Source: Halobaculum saliterrae
GTDB taxonomy: Archaea; Halobacteriota; Halobacteria; Halobacteriales; Haloferacaceae
Length of the DNA: 64,000 bases
Reading direction: 5' to 3'
Assembly (NCBI RefSeq): GCF_009831625.1
Contig: NZ_WUUS01000008.1
Span: 166,658-230,657 of the forward strand
Both the position numbers and the translations under genes were made by a program. Below the pieces are notes generated by a model, which saw only the letters and a list, made by a program, of their open reading frames with translations, searched no databases and was not told the origin of the DNA. The first letter of the stretch is position 1, and each line of letters starts with the position of its first letter. This document shows positions 43,508 to 52,198 of the stretch, piece by piece.

Positions 43508-45904
43508 ATGAGCGATCGGAGTCCCGGCCGGCCGCCGCTCGTGGCCGTCGTGGCGGTGTCGCTCTGTGTCGTGCTCGCGGCGGGTATCGTCGGCGTCTCC
43601 GACGCCGTCGAGGGCACCGACTCCGTCGAGAACGTCCGATCCACCGTGTTCGGGTCCGATGAGGTCGACGACACCGCGCTCGCCGACCTCGACACCGTTC
43701 AGGCGGACGCCGACCGCGGCGGTCTCCCCGACGAGAACACGTCGACGCTCGAGGTGATCGCCGCCGATGGCGACCGGTTCAGGTACCGGATCGTCGTCGA
43801 GAGCGGAGCCAGACCTGCGGTCGTCGACGGTCACTCCGCCGACCGAGAGGACACGATCCGGTACAACGGCGACGGAACGGTCACGATCGACGGCGCGACC
43901 GGCGACGGGTCCGGTGACGCCTACGTCGTGACCGGCGAGGTCCGCTCCGTGCAGGTGTTCGGCAACGTCTCGCAGTACCGGATCGAACTGGACGGGGAAC
44001 GTGTGACCGACGACCCCCTGCCCGCTGCCAACGGAAGCGACGCGGGCAACGGCGACGGCGACGGAGTCGACGAGGACGACGACACGCCCGACGCCGGCGA
44101 CGATGGCGAGTCAGGGCCACCGGACGGCAGTGAGGCGGGCCCCCCGGACGACGGCGATGCAGGCGCTCCCGACGACGCCGATCCCGACCCTCCGGAGAAC
44201 GACACCCAGACGCCGGCGAGCACGACGGAACCACCGACGGACACCCCGGATCAGCAGGACGGGACTCCGGAGGCCGGCGAGGACTCGGATCCGAACCAGC
44301 CCGCCGAGACGCCTGACGACACCTCCGACCAGTCCGGCGATTCCCCCGCCCGCGAGATCGACGCCTGTACCGTCGTCGACGAGCCGGGGCGGTACGAGTT
44401 GGCCGACGACCTCGGGGTTGACGGCGACGGCGGCGACAGCGACGACGGCGTCTGCCTCCACGTTCGCGCCCCCGACGTGGTCCTCGACGGGAACGGGAAC
44501 TCGGTCGTCGGCGACGGGAGCGAGGACTCCATCGGCCTCCTCCTGCTCAACGGGACTCCCCGCAGCGGCGACGTGGGCGACCCGCTGACGAACGTGACGG
44601 TGCGGGACGTGCGCGTAACAGGGTTCGACACCGGCGTCCAGGCAGGCTCGTTAGACGCAGTCGGGACGAGCTTCACGCTCGTCGAGGTCAACGCCTCCGG
44701 CAACGCGGGCTCGGGGGTCTACTTCAACGAGGTTGACGACTCGACGCTCCGGAACGTGACCGCCAGCGACAACGGCATCGGCGTCCACCTGTGGGAGACG
44801 TACGACATCGAGGTGCGCGGGCTCGCTGTCGAGGACAACGACGCTCAGGGCCTCTACCTCGCCCAGAACGTCGGTCGGAGCACGTTCTCGGACGTCCGCG
44901 CGGTCGGCAACGGTGACGGCGACGACAACCGCGCAGCGATCCGCCTCAGTACCGACGTAGTGGACAACCGAATCGTCGACAGCGTGGTCGCGGACAACGG
45001 CGGTCCCGGGATCGGGTTCTCCGACAGCCGCGACAACGTGGTCCGCGACACGACGATCGAGGACAACGTCGCTCCCGGCGTCGTCGGCGACTTCGCCGGC
45101 GCCGACCGGCTGGAGCGGGTCACGATCCGGGGGAACGGCGACGCGCAACTCCGCGTGAAGCGCGGCGAACTCGGCGTGACGGAGCTCGCGGTCGGAGACG
45201 CCCTGACCGTCTCGTTCGTCGACGGCGTCGCGGACCTCGGCTTCGGCGGCGACGACCCGTTCGAGTTCGACACGCTCGAGCGCGAGTCACTCCCCGGCGA
45301 CCCGCCGGGAACTCCCGTCGCGAGGGAGGCCTTGTCGGTCTCGGGGGCGGCCGTTCCGACGGAACTCTCGTTCGAACTCGACGGGACGGCCGACCCGGAT
45401 GCCGTCGACCTCTGGCGGTACGACGGCGACGACTGGCACCGAGTCGCCGACGGAACCGTGACCGACGGGCAGTTCACGGCCACGGTCAACGACGGCGGCG
45501 TCCTCGTCCCGCTCGAGTCCACGCTCGACACCGAAGAGGAGGGCACGACCGAGACCACGACTGGGACGCCGGAGGCCCCCGAGGACAACGAAACCGCGAC
45601 GCCGGCGACCCCCGAAGACGATCAAACTGCGACCGCGACCGCGACGCCGGGTACTCCGGAGGAAACCGAGACGGGCACGGGAACGCCCGGGGGTGACACG
45701 AACGAAACGGAAGCCTCGGGAACCGAGGAGGGAACGGAGACGCCGGGGGCGGACGATTCGGAGACGGCCACGCCCGAGACGGCCGATTCGGAGACGGCCA
45801 CGCCCGAGACGGCCGATTCGGAGACGGCCACGCCCGAGACGGCCGATTCGGAGACGGCCACGCCCGAGGCGAACGAATCGGAGACGGAGACGGCCACGCC
45901 GTAG
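43508..45904 (+). CDS. Secreted right-handed beta-helix surface protein with repeat tail
   Basis: 798 residues. An N-terminal hydrophobic segment (PLVAVVAVSLCVVLAAGIVGV) acts as signal peptide or anchor. A small beta domain is followed by a long acidic Pro/Asp/Thr linker, then a parallel beta-helix (about residues 290-540) with NosD-like repeats such as NVTVRDVRVTGFDTGVQAG and TLRNVTASDNGIGVHLWE, then a beta domain and a Thr/Glu tail with four near-perfect DSETATPETA units. Many N-x-S/T sequons. No C-terminal membrane segment or PGF motif is visible, so it is secreted or N-terminally anchored. Function unknown; adhesion or polysaccharide binding are possibilities. Confidence 0.85.
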   Translation: MSDRSPGRPPLVAVVAVSLCVVLAAGIVGVSDAVEGTDSVENVRSTVFGSDEVDDTALADLDTVQADADRGGLPDENTSTLEVIAADGDRFRYRIVVESGARPAVVDGHSADREDTIRYNGDGTVTIDGATGDGSGDAYVVTGEVRSVQVFGNVSQYRIELDGERVTDDPLPAANGSDAGNGDGDGVDEDDDTPDAGDDGESGPPDGSEAGPPDDGDAGAPDDADPDPPENDTQTPASTTEPPTDTPDQQDGTPEAGEDSDPNQPAETPDDTSDQSGDSPAREIDACTVVDEPGRYELADDLGVDGDGGDSDDGVCLHVRAPDVVLDGNGNSVVGDGSEDSIGLLLLNGTPRSGDVGDPLTNVTVRDVRVTGFDTGVQAGSLDAVGTSFTLVEVNASGNAGSGVYFNEVDDSTLRNVTASDNGIGVHLWETYDIEVRGLAVEDNDAQGLYLAQNVGRSTFSDVRAVGNGDGDDNRAAIRLSTDVVDNRIVDSVVADNGGPGIGFSDSRDNVVRDTTIEDNVAPGVVGDFAGADRLERVTIRGNGDAQLRVKRGELGVTELAVGDALTVSFVDGVADLGFGGDDPFEFDTLERESLPGDPPGTPVAREALSVSGAAVPTELSFELDGTADPDAVDLWRYDGDDWHRVADGTVTDGQFTATVNDGGVLVPLESTLDTEEEGTTETTTGTPEAPEDNETATPATPEDDQTATATATPGTPEETETGTGTPGGDTNETEASGTEEGTETPGADDSETATPETADSETATPETADSETATPETADSETATPEANESETETATP
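45755..45868 (+). repeat. 30-bp tandem repeat, 3.8 copies
   Basis: Three perfect 30-mers (45755-45784, 45785-45814, 45815-45844) starting GATTCGGAGACGGCC and a fourth matching for 24 bases. Each encodes DSETATPETA. The perfect identity points to recent expansion. Confidence 0.95.
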
Positions 45905-46012
45905 GAACCCGCAGACCTCCGGCCGCGAGGAGAGCCACCAGTCTCGGTCGGTGACACCTATCGTCACCGGTCCGTCGGGCTGTGTGGTCATCTACAGATG
46001 AGCAAGGCGAGT

Positions 46013-46035
46013 GCCTCGGGGCTTGACCCCGAGGC
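46013..46035 (+). mobile_element. Solo hairpin resembling the right end of IS200/IS605-type elements
   Basis: GCCTCGGGG-CTTGA-CCCCGAGGC is a perfect 9-bp stem with a 5-base loop, followed by AGTTC. As I recall, haloarchaeal TnpB-encoding elements carry a hairpin with a GGGCTTGACCC-like core near their right end. No TnpB or TnpA coding sequence is present, so at most a remnant; the alternative is a plain terminator of the beta-helix gene 110 bases upstream. Confidence 0.35.
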
Positions 46036-46038
46036 AGT

Positions 46039-46227
46039 TCAGGGTGCGAGGTCGCCGCGGAGCACCGCCACCCTCGCGAGCCGCTTCACGTCGTTCGGGG
46101 GCGGCTCGCGGACGAAGCCGAACGCGTCCCGGACGAACTGCGCGGCGGTTCCCTCCACCGGGCCCCCGGCGGCGACGGCGGGGGTTCCCTCGCTCCGACC
46201 TGGATCCGTCCGCTGCGCGTCGCTCAC
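46039..46227 (-). CDS. Possible small protein, 62 residues
   Basis: GTG start; begins MSDAQRTDPGRSEG and ends VKRLARVAVLRGDLAP. In favour: about nine codons in ten end in G or C, and the composition is soluble with balanced charge. Against: no TATA box at leaderless distance, no family recognised, and GC-rich non-coding DNA gives similar frames. It may instead be the end of a decayed gene. Confidence 0.3.
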   Translation of the reverse strand: MSDAQRTDPGRSEGTPAVAAGGPVEGTAAQFVRDAFGFVREPPPNDVKRLARVAVLRGDLAP

Positions 46228-46580
46228 AGAGCTGTCGGACGACCTGGCGCGCGTCGACGGCGATCATCGACGCCGTCGTCGGAAAGAATGGGGGCCGGGT
46301 TGGGGAGTCCGGATCCGCTACCGTGTGTCCATGCTGGCCTGTCGCGACCACTTCCGGGTCCGAACCGCGATCCGTGGTCGCCGTGGGTTCTCGCGGCCGG
46401 CGCGGGAGCACACCGCCGCGAGCGAACGTTCGGTGGCCCCGGAGACGCATAGTAATCGGGTGCATAACCGGACGAACGCGGACGGTATCCGGACGAGCGC
46501 GCCACCGCGGGAGTGGTCGGTTCGCGCGCGGTCTTCCCCGTGACGGAACCGTTTTGTCGCCTCCGCACCCGGCGTAGTCC

Positions 46581-46934
46581 GTGCGACTGGAGGTCCACGA
46601 CACGACCGTCCGCGGCGTCGACGTCGGCCCCGAAACCCGGTGTGCCCACTACGACGGACGGACCGACGTGATCGCCCTACGTTTCGGCTGTTGCGGGCGG
46701 TTCTTCCCGTGCGTCGAGTGCCACGACGCCGTCGCCGACCACGACCCCGAGCCGTGGCCCCGCGAGCGGTTCGACGAGCCCGCGGTGCTGTGTGGCGTCT
46801 GCGGATCGACGCTCTCGGTCGACGAGTACCTCGACGCCGAGTTCGTCTGTCCGGCGTGTGACGCCCCGTTCAATCCCGGCTGCGCGGCCCACTACGACCG
46901 GTACTTCGAGGGCGTCAGTTCGCATCGATCGTAG
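46581..46934 (+). CDS. CHY zinc finger protein
   Basis: 117 residues. Cysteine and histidine spacing (TRCAHYDG, FGCCGRFFPCVECHD, LCGVCGSTLS, FVCPACDAPFNPGCAAHYDRYF) fits the CHY zinc finger, found alone in small archaeal and fungal proteins such as Hot13, which acts in zinc and redox handling in mitochondria. Role in archaea unknown. GTG start with a CGTTTTGTCG box 23-32 bases upstream. Confidence 0.87.
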   Translation: MRLEVHDTTVRGVDVGPETRCAHYDGRTDVIALRFGCCGRFFPCVECHDAVADHDPEPWPRERFDEPAVLCGVCGSTLSVDEYLDAEFVCPACDAPFNPGCAAHYDRYFEGVSSHRS

Positions 46935-46976
46935 ACGGCGCCTCCGCGGCCGGACTCGCGAGCCCGCCCGACGGGC

Positions 46977-47510
46977 TCACGCCTCGATCTTCTCGGCGAA
47001 CTTCTCGCGCACCTTGTCGATCTTGGGCTGGGCGTGCATCGAACAGTAGGCGTCGTTGGGGTTCTTCGCGAAGTAGTCCTGGTGCTTCTCCTCGGCCCGG
47101 TAGAACGTCTCCAGCGGTTCGAGCTCGGTGACGACCTCGTCGTCGTATCCGCCCTCCTCGTCGAGCGCCTCGATGTACGACGCCGCGAGCTCGCGCTGCT
47201 CGTCGTCGTGGTACAGCACGATCGACCGATACTGGGTTCCGACGTCCGGCCCCTGCCGGTTCAGCTGCGTCGGGTCGTGGACGGTGAAGAACACCTCCAA
47301 CAGCTCCTCGTAGGTGATGACGCTCGGGTCGTACGTCACCTGAACGACCTCCGCGTGTCCCGTCGTGCCCGCGCAGACCTCGCGGTACGACGGGTCCTCG
47401 GCGTGACCGCCGGCGTAGCCGGAGGTGACCCCGTCGACGCCGTCGATCTCCTCGAACGCCGCCTCGATACACCAGAAGCAGCCGCCGCCGAACGTCGCGG
47501 TCTCCGTCAT
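46977..47510 (-). CDS. msrA: Peptide methionine-S-sulfoxide reductase
   Basis: 177 residues. GGGCFWC at the N-terminus holds the catalytic cysteine; GVTSGYAGGHAEDPSYREVC, GHAEVVQVTYDPSVITYEELLEV and VGTQYRSIVLYH are standard MsrA segments, with a further cysteine near the C-terminus (DAYCSMHAQP). Repairs oxidised methionine. ATG 47510; a GTACATACTG box lies about 25-33 bases upstream on the minus strand. Confidence 0.95.
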   Translation of the reverse strand: MTETATFGGGCFWCIEAAFEEIDGVDGVTSGYAGGHAEDPSYREVCAGTTGHAEVVQVTYDPSVITYEELLEVFFTVHDPTQLNRQGPDVGTQYRSIVLYHDDEQRELAASYIEALDEEGGYDDEVVTELEPLETFYRAEEKHQDYFAKNPNDAYCSMHAQPKIDKVREKFAEKIEA

Positions 47511-47602
47511 GGTGGAACGTACGGTCGCGAGCAGTATGTACCTGCCGTCGGTCGCGACCCAGGGCGGTCGATCAGTCACCGCCCATCGCGGTCCCGTGCA
47601 GG

Positions 47603-48745
47603 TCAGACTCCTCGAAGCAGCCGCCGGAGGAAGCGATCCTGATTCGGCAGGTCCTCGCGTTCGTCGCGGTCGTCCGACAGCGCGAGCCACCGCAGCACGA
47701 CCACGAGGTCGTGGTCCGGGTCGACCCAGACGACGTTCTGGCCGTGGCCGAGCATCGCGTAGGCGGACTCGGGCGCCGACGGCCACAGCGTCCGATCGGC
47801 GTTGAGCCACAGCAGGAACCCGTAGTTCGAGTTCACCTCGCAGGGGTCGGTCGCGCGTTCGACCCACTCCTCCGAGAGGAGCCGCTGTTCTCCCCAGCGC
47901 CCTCGATTCAAGAGGAGATGACCGGCCCGCGCCAGATCGCGAGCCGATCCCCAGAAGCCGCCGCCCCAGTGACCGCCGCCGGAAACGGACTTCATCGTTC
48001 GGCCCTCGATCGCCACGTCGGAGTTGTGGTAGCCGTGCCACTCCCACGTCCGCGTCGCGCCGGCGGGGTCCAACACCTCGTGTGCGAGCACGCGTGGGAG
48101 CGGCTTCGCCCATAGCCGGAGCAGCGACAGTGCGAGGCGGTTGATCCGCACGTCGTTGTACTCCCAGTGGGTTCCCGGAGCCTCCAGGTCGCGATGTTCG
48201 CCCTTCCCCGGGCCGCCGGTCTTGCCGACGCCGCGATTGCGGTCGATGCTGTCCGGGCGGTCGAACAGCGTGCCCTCCCACTCGCTGGTCTGCTGCAGGA
48301 GGTGCCGCCACGTGATCGGCGCGTTCTGGTCGGACTCGAAGCCGCCGTCGTCGCCGTGACCCTCGGCGTCGGCCACGCGCCCGTCCAACTCGAACAGCCC
48401 GCGGTCCCACGCGGCGCCCGCGACGATCGAGAGGAACGACTTCGCCACCGAGAAGGAGTGGTCGACGCGGCGGGTGTCGCCCCACTCGGCGACGAGTCGG
48501 CCATCCTTCAGGATCACCCCCGCGGGGCCGCCGCGGCGGTCGGGCATCGGCCCGAGCGTGTAGCCCATCTCCCCCTCGGACTCGTCCCACGGCTCCTGGT
48601 TCGAGAAGTCGTACGCGACCTGTTCGGGCGGGGTGCCGGTGGTCAGGTGGAACTCGACGGCGTCGCGGACGGCGTCGGGGTCGAGGCCGACCGCCTCGGG
48701 GTCCACGGCGTCGAAGCCGGCATCGCCGGCGTCTGGAAACTCCAT
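47603..48745 (-). CDS. Serine hydrolase, class C beta-lactamase/PBP-like
   Basis: 380 residues. The S-x-x-K active site is HSFSVAKSFLSIVAGAA, the Y-x-N motif is HWEYNDVRINRLAL, and the third box may be in LGHGQNVVWVDPD (HGQ). The order and spacing match the AmpC/esterase EstB group. Archaea lack murein, so an esterase or peptidase role is more likely than beta-lactam resistance. No signal peptide, so it is probably cytoplasmic. GGTTTTTGTCC lies about 27 bases before the ATG on the minus strand. Confidence 0.88.
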   Translation of the reverse strand: MEFPDAGDAGFDAVDPEAVGLDPDAVRDAVEFHLTTGTPPEQVAYDFSNQEPWDESEGEMGYTLGPMPDRRGGPAGVILKDGRLVAEWGDTRRVDHSFSVAKSFLSIVAGAAWDRGLFELDGRVADAEGHGDDGGFESDQNAPITWRHLLQQTSEWEGTLFDRPDSIDRNRGVGKTGGPGKGEHRDLEAPGTHWEYNDVRINRLALSLLRLWAKPLPRVLAHEVLDPAGATRTWEWHGYHNSDVAIEGRTMKSVSGGGHWGGGFWGSARDLARAGHLLLNRGRWGEQRLLSEEWVERATDPCEVNSNYGFLLWLNADRTLWPSAPESAYAMLGHGQNVVWVDPDHDLVVVLRWLALSDDRDEREDLPNQDRFLRRLLRGV

Positions 48746-48912
48746 ACCCCCCGGTTCCGGCGCCGGGACAAAAACCGCCGGGAGCCGGTGGACGACACCG
48801 GGGATCGAACCCGGAAGCCGGCGGGCGACCCCGGGGATCGCACCGGGACGGCCGAGCCCGGGACCGTCGGAAACGAGCGGACTTACAAGGCGCCTCACAG
48901 AAGGGCGAGGAC

Positions 48913-49749
48913 ATGAGCGATCGCGACCCGAGCGACGACAGCGAGGACCCGAACGACGAGGTCCAGTACCACATCGAGGTCGGCCCCGACGACGTGGCCG
49001 ACACGGTCCTGCTCCCGGGCAACCCCGAGCGCGTCGACAAGGTGACCGCGCTGTGGGACGACCACGAGGAGGTGTCCCAACACCGCGAGTATCGAACGGC
49101 AACCGGCAGCTACGACGGCGAGCCCCTCTCGGTCACCTCGACGGGGATCGGATCCCCCTCGGCGGCCATCGCCGTCGAGGAGTTGGCTCGCGTCGGCGCG
49201 GACACGTTCATCCGCGTCGGCTCCTGTGGCGCCATTCAGGAGGGGATGGACGTGGGCGACCTCGTCATCACCTCCGGCGCCGTCCGTCAGGAGGGGACGA
49301 GCAAGGAGTACGTCCGCGAGGACTACCCCGCCGCGACCGACCACGAGGTCGTCTCGGCGCTCGTCGCCGCCGCCGAGCGCCTCGGTTACGACTACCACGT
49401 GGGTATCACGATGTCCGCGGACTCCTTCTACGCCGGCCAGGGCCGCCCCGGCTTCGAGGGGTTCGAGGCCGCCGGCAGCGACGCGCTCGTCGACGAACTG
49501 CGCGAGGCGAACGTGAAGAACATCGAGATGGAGGCCGCGGCGATCACGACGATCGCGAACGTGTACGGGCTCCGCGCCGGCGCGGTCTGCACGGTGTACG
49601 CCAACCGCGTCACCGGGGAGTTCCGTACCGAGGGGGAGTCGCGGGCGGCCGAGTGCGCCAGCCTCGCCGCCGCGTTGCTCGCACGGATGGACGAGGTGAA
49701 GCGCGATGCGGGCGTCGACCGGTGGCACGCCGGCCTGTCGCTGGAGTAG
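48913..49749 (+). CDS. udp: Uridine phosphorylase (nucleoside phosphorylase-I family)
   Basis: 278 residues. VLLPGNPERVDKV and TGIGSPSAAIAVEEL bind phosphate, RVGSCGAIQEGMDVGDLVI and NIEMEAAAITTIANV form the nucleoside pocket; the wording matches uridine phosphorylase more than purine enzymes. Cleaves uridine to uracil and ribose 1-phosphate in pyrimidine salvage. Acidic N-terminal tail. ACTTACAAGG at 48881-48890 is the likely TATA box. Confidence 0.9.
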   Translation: MSDRDPSDDSEDPNDEVQYHIEVGPDDVADTVLLPGNPERVDKVTALWDDHEEVSQHREYRTATGSYDGEPLSVTSTGIGSPSAAIAVEELARVGADTFIRVGSCGAIQEGMDVGDLVITSGAVRQEGTSKEYVREDYPAATDHEVVSALVAAAERLGYDYHVGITMSADSFYAGQGRPGFEGFEAAGSDALVDELREANVKNIEMEAAAITTIANVYGLRAGAVCTVYANRVTGEFRTEGESRAAECASLAAALLARMDEVKRDAGVDRWHAGLSLE

Positions 49750-49805
49750 TCGGCGGCCACGTCTGATCGCAACCCTGAACCGCCCGTTGCTGGCGGTTTC
49801 AACAC

Positions 49806-49815
49806 GCATTTATCC
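49806..49815 (+). promoter_or_regulatory. TATA box of the NDH-2-like gene
   Basis: GCATTTATCC, 22-31 bases before ATG 49837, in a leaderless arrangement. Confidence 0.5.
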
Positions 49816-49836
49816 TCCGACCGGAAACGGACAGCC

Positions 49837-51087
49837 ATGAGTCAGCAGGTCGTCGTCGTCGGAGCCGGGTACGCCGGCGCCGGGACGGTGAAGGCGTTCG
49901 AGGACGCGATCGAACCGGGCGAGGCCGAGTTGACGTGGGTGTCGGACACCGACTACCACCTCGTGCTCCACGAGGCCCACCGAGTCATCCGCAAGCCCGA
50001 GGTCGAGTCCAAGGTCGCCATCCCCGTCGAGGAGATCAAGGGCGACGACACGGACTTCGTTCGGGGGCGCGTCACCGAGGTCGACACCGACGAACGCGTG
50101 GTCCACACCCACGACGGCGACGAGATCGACTACGACTACCTCCTCGTCGCCGTCGGCTCGGCGACCGCGTTCTTCGGGATCGACGGGCTGCGCGAGCACG
50201 CGCTCACGCTCAAGTCGCTCGACGACGCCCGCGAGATCCATCAGGCCGTCAAGACCGCCGGGCAGGAGGCGACGACGACCGATCCCGCGAAGGTGTTGGT
50301 CGGGGGCGCCGGCCTCTCCGGGATCCAGTCGGCCGGCGAGATCGCCGAGTACCGCGACGACCACAAGGCGCCCATCGACATCGAGCTCGTCGAGGGGCTC
50401 GACTCCGTGTTCCCGAACAACGACCCCGAGGTACAGGGCGCCATCCGGAAGCGTCTCGACGGGAAGGACATCGGGGTCTCGACGGGCGAGTTCATCTCGA
50501 AGGTCGACGAGAACGCCGTCTACCTCGGCGGCGCCGAGGAGGAGTACTACGGCGAGGACGGCGACGGCGACGGTCCCGAAAAGGAAGACATCGACTTCTC
50601 GGACGACCTCGTGATGGACTACGACGTGCTGCTGTGGACCGGCGGCATCACCGGCCAGCCGGAGGTCGACGACTTCCACCTCGACGCCGACGACCGCTCC
50701 AACCGCGTGTATGCGGAGTCGACGTTCGAGACGAGCGACGACCGCGTGTTCGCCATCGGCGACACCGCGCTCGTCGACCAGGGCGACGACGACGTCGCCC
50801 CGCCGACGGCGCAGGCCGCCTGGCAGGCCGCCGAGGTCGCCGGCGAGAACCTCGCACGCGCCGTGCGCGGCGCGCCGCTGAAGTCGTGGCGACACGAGGA
50901 CAAGGGGACGCTCATCTCCGTCGGCGAGGAGGCCGTCGCCCACGACGTGAAGGCCGGCGGGGTCGAGTTCCCGATCAACACCTTCGGCGGCCCGGCCGCC
51001 AAGGCCCTGAAGAAGGCGGTCGCGAGCCGCTGGATCGCCGACGTCTCCGGGTACGGGCGCGCGCTCAACGCCTGGAACGACATGTAA
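49837..51087 (+). CDS. Type II NADH dehydrogenase-like FAD oxidoreductase
   Basis: 416 residues. VVVVGAGYAGAGTVKAFE binds FAD, VLVGGAGLSGIQSAGEIAEY binds NAD(P)H, and RVFAIGDTALVD is the second FAD motif. TWVSDTDYHLVLHEAHRVIR resembles the NDH-2 substrate region. An acidic insert (YYGEDGDGDGPEKEDIDF) is haloadaptive. The C-terminus has a basic amphipathic stretch (AAKALKKAVASRWIADV) that may dock to the membrane surface. Probably passes electrons from NADH to quinone; sulfide:quinone oxidoreductase is a relative that cannot be fully excluded. GCATTTATCC is its TATA box (49806-49815). Confidence 0.88.
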   Translation: MSQQVVVVGAGYAGAGTVKAFEDAIEPGEAELTWVSDTDYHLVLHEAHRVIRKPEVESKVAIPVEEIKGDDTDFVRGRVTEVDTDERVVHTHDGDEIDYDYLLVAVGSATAFFGIDGLREHALTLKSLDDAREIHQAVKTAGQEATTTDPAKVLVGGAGLSGIQSAGEIAEYRDDHKAPIDIELVEGLDSVFPNNDPEVQGAIRKRLDGKDIGVSTGEFISKVDENAVYLGGAEEEYYGEDGDGDGPEKEDIDFSDDLVMDYDVLLWTGGITGQPEVDDFHLDADDRSNRVYAESTFETSDDRVFAIGDTALVDQGDDDVAPPTAQAAWQAAEVAGENLARAVRGAPLKSWRHEDKGTLISVGEEAVAHDVKAGGVEFPINTFGGPAAKALKKAVASRWIADVSGYGRALNAWNDM

Positions 51088-51181
51088 CTCACAGGACAGT
51101 AGCCGCTGACGCGCGGCGCCGTCCGTTCTCGCGGTCCGTCTCTCCCTCAGCCGCGCCGCCGTCGACGCGGGGCTCCGACAG

Positions 51182-51322
51182 TTACTTCTCCCGGTTGTCG
51201 AGGTGCCGGCTCCGGGCATGGCCGCGCAACACGTCGGCCACGAACCGCACGATCGCTCGCGTTCGCTCGCGGATTCGCCCGAGCACGCCCGACTGCCGAT
51301 CCGTGGGTCGGTCGTCCGTCAT
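51182..51322 (-). CDS. Small basic amphipathic protein, 46 residues
   Basis: MTDDRPTDRQSG followed by a basic amphipathic helix (LGRIRERTRAIVRFVADVL) and RGHARSRHLDNREK. Its basic character is unusual for this genome. It begins 38 bases after the stop of the regulator gene on the same strand and could be cotranscribed with it. ATG start. No family recognised; could be a membrane- or nucleic-acid-associated peptide. Confidence 0.45.
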   Translation of the reverse strand: MTDDRPTDRQSGVLGRIRERTRAIVRFVADVLRGHARSRHLDNREK

Positions 51323-51360
51323 CCGTGAGCGATTCGGGGGGTACTCCCGTCGATTCGCGA

Positions 51361-51894
51361 TCAGTGCGCGGACGGCTCCGCCGGCGCCTCCATCCCGTCG
51401 ATCTTGAGGATGAGCACGGAGGCGGTGTCGTCCTTGCCGTCGACCGTCCCGTCGATGACGAGCTTCGACAGCGGCGTCGGACCGACGCTGACGGAGTCGC
51501 CCTCGTGGAAGTCGCGGACCGAGGCCTGGACGTGGATCTCCGCGCGGCACAGCTCCGGGTGGTGGACCGACGTGAGGTTGATCTCCTGGACGTTCACGTC
51601 GTCGAGGCGCTCGCCCTTGTGGAACAGCGGCGTCGCCGCCGGCTCGTCGAGGTTCTGCAGGTCCAGCGCCTCGAAGGCGGTCGCGGTCGGCTTGTACCCG
51701 CCCTTCGGTCCCGGTACGCCCTCGACCAACTGCAGCGCCTTCAGGCTCTGCATCTGGTTGCGGATCGTGCCCGCGTTCCGGCCGACGGCGTCGGCGATCG
51801 TTTCGCCCTTCACCGCGTCCTCCTCCTCGCGGTAGAGGTTCACCAGTTCGTTGAGGATCTTCCGCTGACTGTCTGTGAGTTCGATGGACGACAT
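51361..51894 (-). CDS. Winged-helix regulator (COG2524-type DNA-binding domain)
   Basis: 177 residues. The N-terminal half (LTDSQRKILNELVNLYREEE, then VKGETIADAVGRNAGTIRNQMQ, GVPGPKGGYKPT) matches the DNA-binding domain of archaeal regulators that usually carry CBS domains. Here the C-terminal half is a beta domain instead (VNVQEINLTSVHHPELCRAEIHVQASV, VSVGPTPLSKLVIDGTVDG). ATG 51894 with a GGTTTTAAG box (minus strand, 51920-51928) about 27-35 bases upstream. Target unknown. Confidence 0.85.
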   Translation of the reverse strand: MSSIELTDSQRKILNELVNLYREEEDAVKGETIADAVGRNAGTIRNQMQSLKALQLVEGVPGPKGGYKPTATAFEALDLQNLDEPAATPLFHKGERLDDVNVQEINLTSVHHPELCRAEIHVQASVRDFHEGDSVSVGPTPLSKLVIDGTVDGKDDTASVLILKIDGMEAPAEPSAH

Positions 51895-52198
51895 TTGTTC
51901 ATGGTCGTCCGGGAACCCGCTTAAAACCACGGACCCGAACCACCCGAGAGGGTGATCCTCATGGACGTGATCGGTTCGACGTTCGGTTCGACGCTCGCGG
52001 AGACAGATCTGACGACGGCGAGCCGTCGCAGTCACACCGTCTGCGACGACGACTGTTTCCGGGGGTCGGTCAGATATCCCTCGATCGAGGACGGATCGGC
52101 CTCCTCGGCCGACGGACCCTCGGCGTCATCGCCTCCGGGACCGTATGGCACATCAGTCAACCGACACGGCTTTTTGCCCGGGAGGACCCACGCCGAGT
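51895..52198. other. Divergent gap between regulator and epimerase genes
   Basis: Holds the regulator's TATA box (51920-51928) and the epimerase gene's GGCTTTTTGCC (52169-52179, 20-30 bases before its ATG). GTTCGACG recurs near 51974-51990. No ORF with genome-like codon bias. The regulator could control both directions from here. Confidence 0.45.

Larger units (their letters stand above)
45905..46580. other. 676-base gap with hairpin and decayed-looking sequence
   Basis: Contains the hairpin at 46013-46035, a possible 62-codon ORF on the minus strand, and otherwise frames rich in arginine, serine and proline that look non-coding. The CHY gene's TATA-like CGTTTTGTCG is at about 46549-46558. 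It is the largest gap in the window and a candidate site of a lost mobile element. Confidence 0.45.

Noticed and set aside
45998..46543. 181-codon plus-strand frame in the gap after the beta-helix gene
   Set aside because: Rich in Arg and Ser with poor third-position bias and running through the hairpin; no domain seen.
48798..48814. Minus-strand CCGGGTTCGATCCCCGG looks like a tRNA T arm
   Set aside because: No matching acceptor, D or anticodon stems can be built around it, and a degenerate copy of the same phrase follows about 30 bases away; it is a short local repeat, not a tRNA or attachment site.
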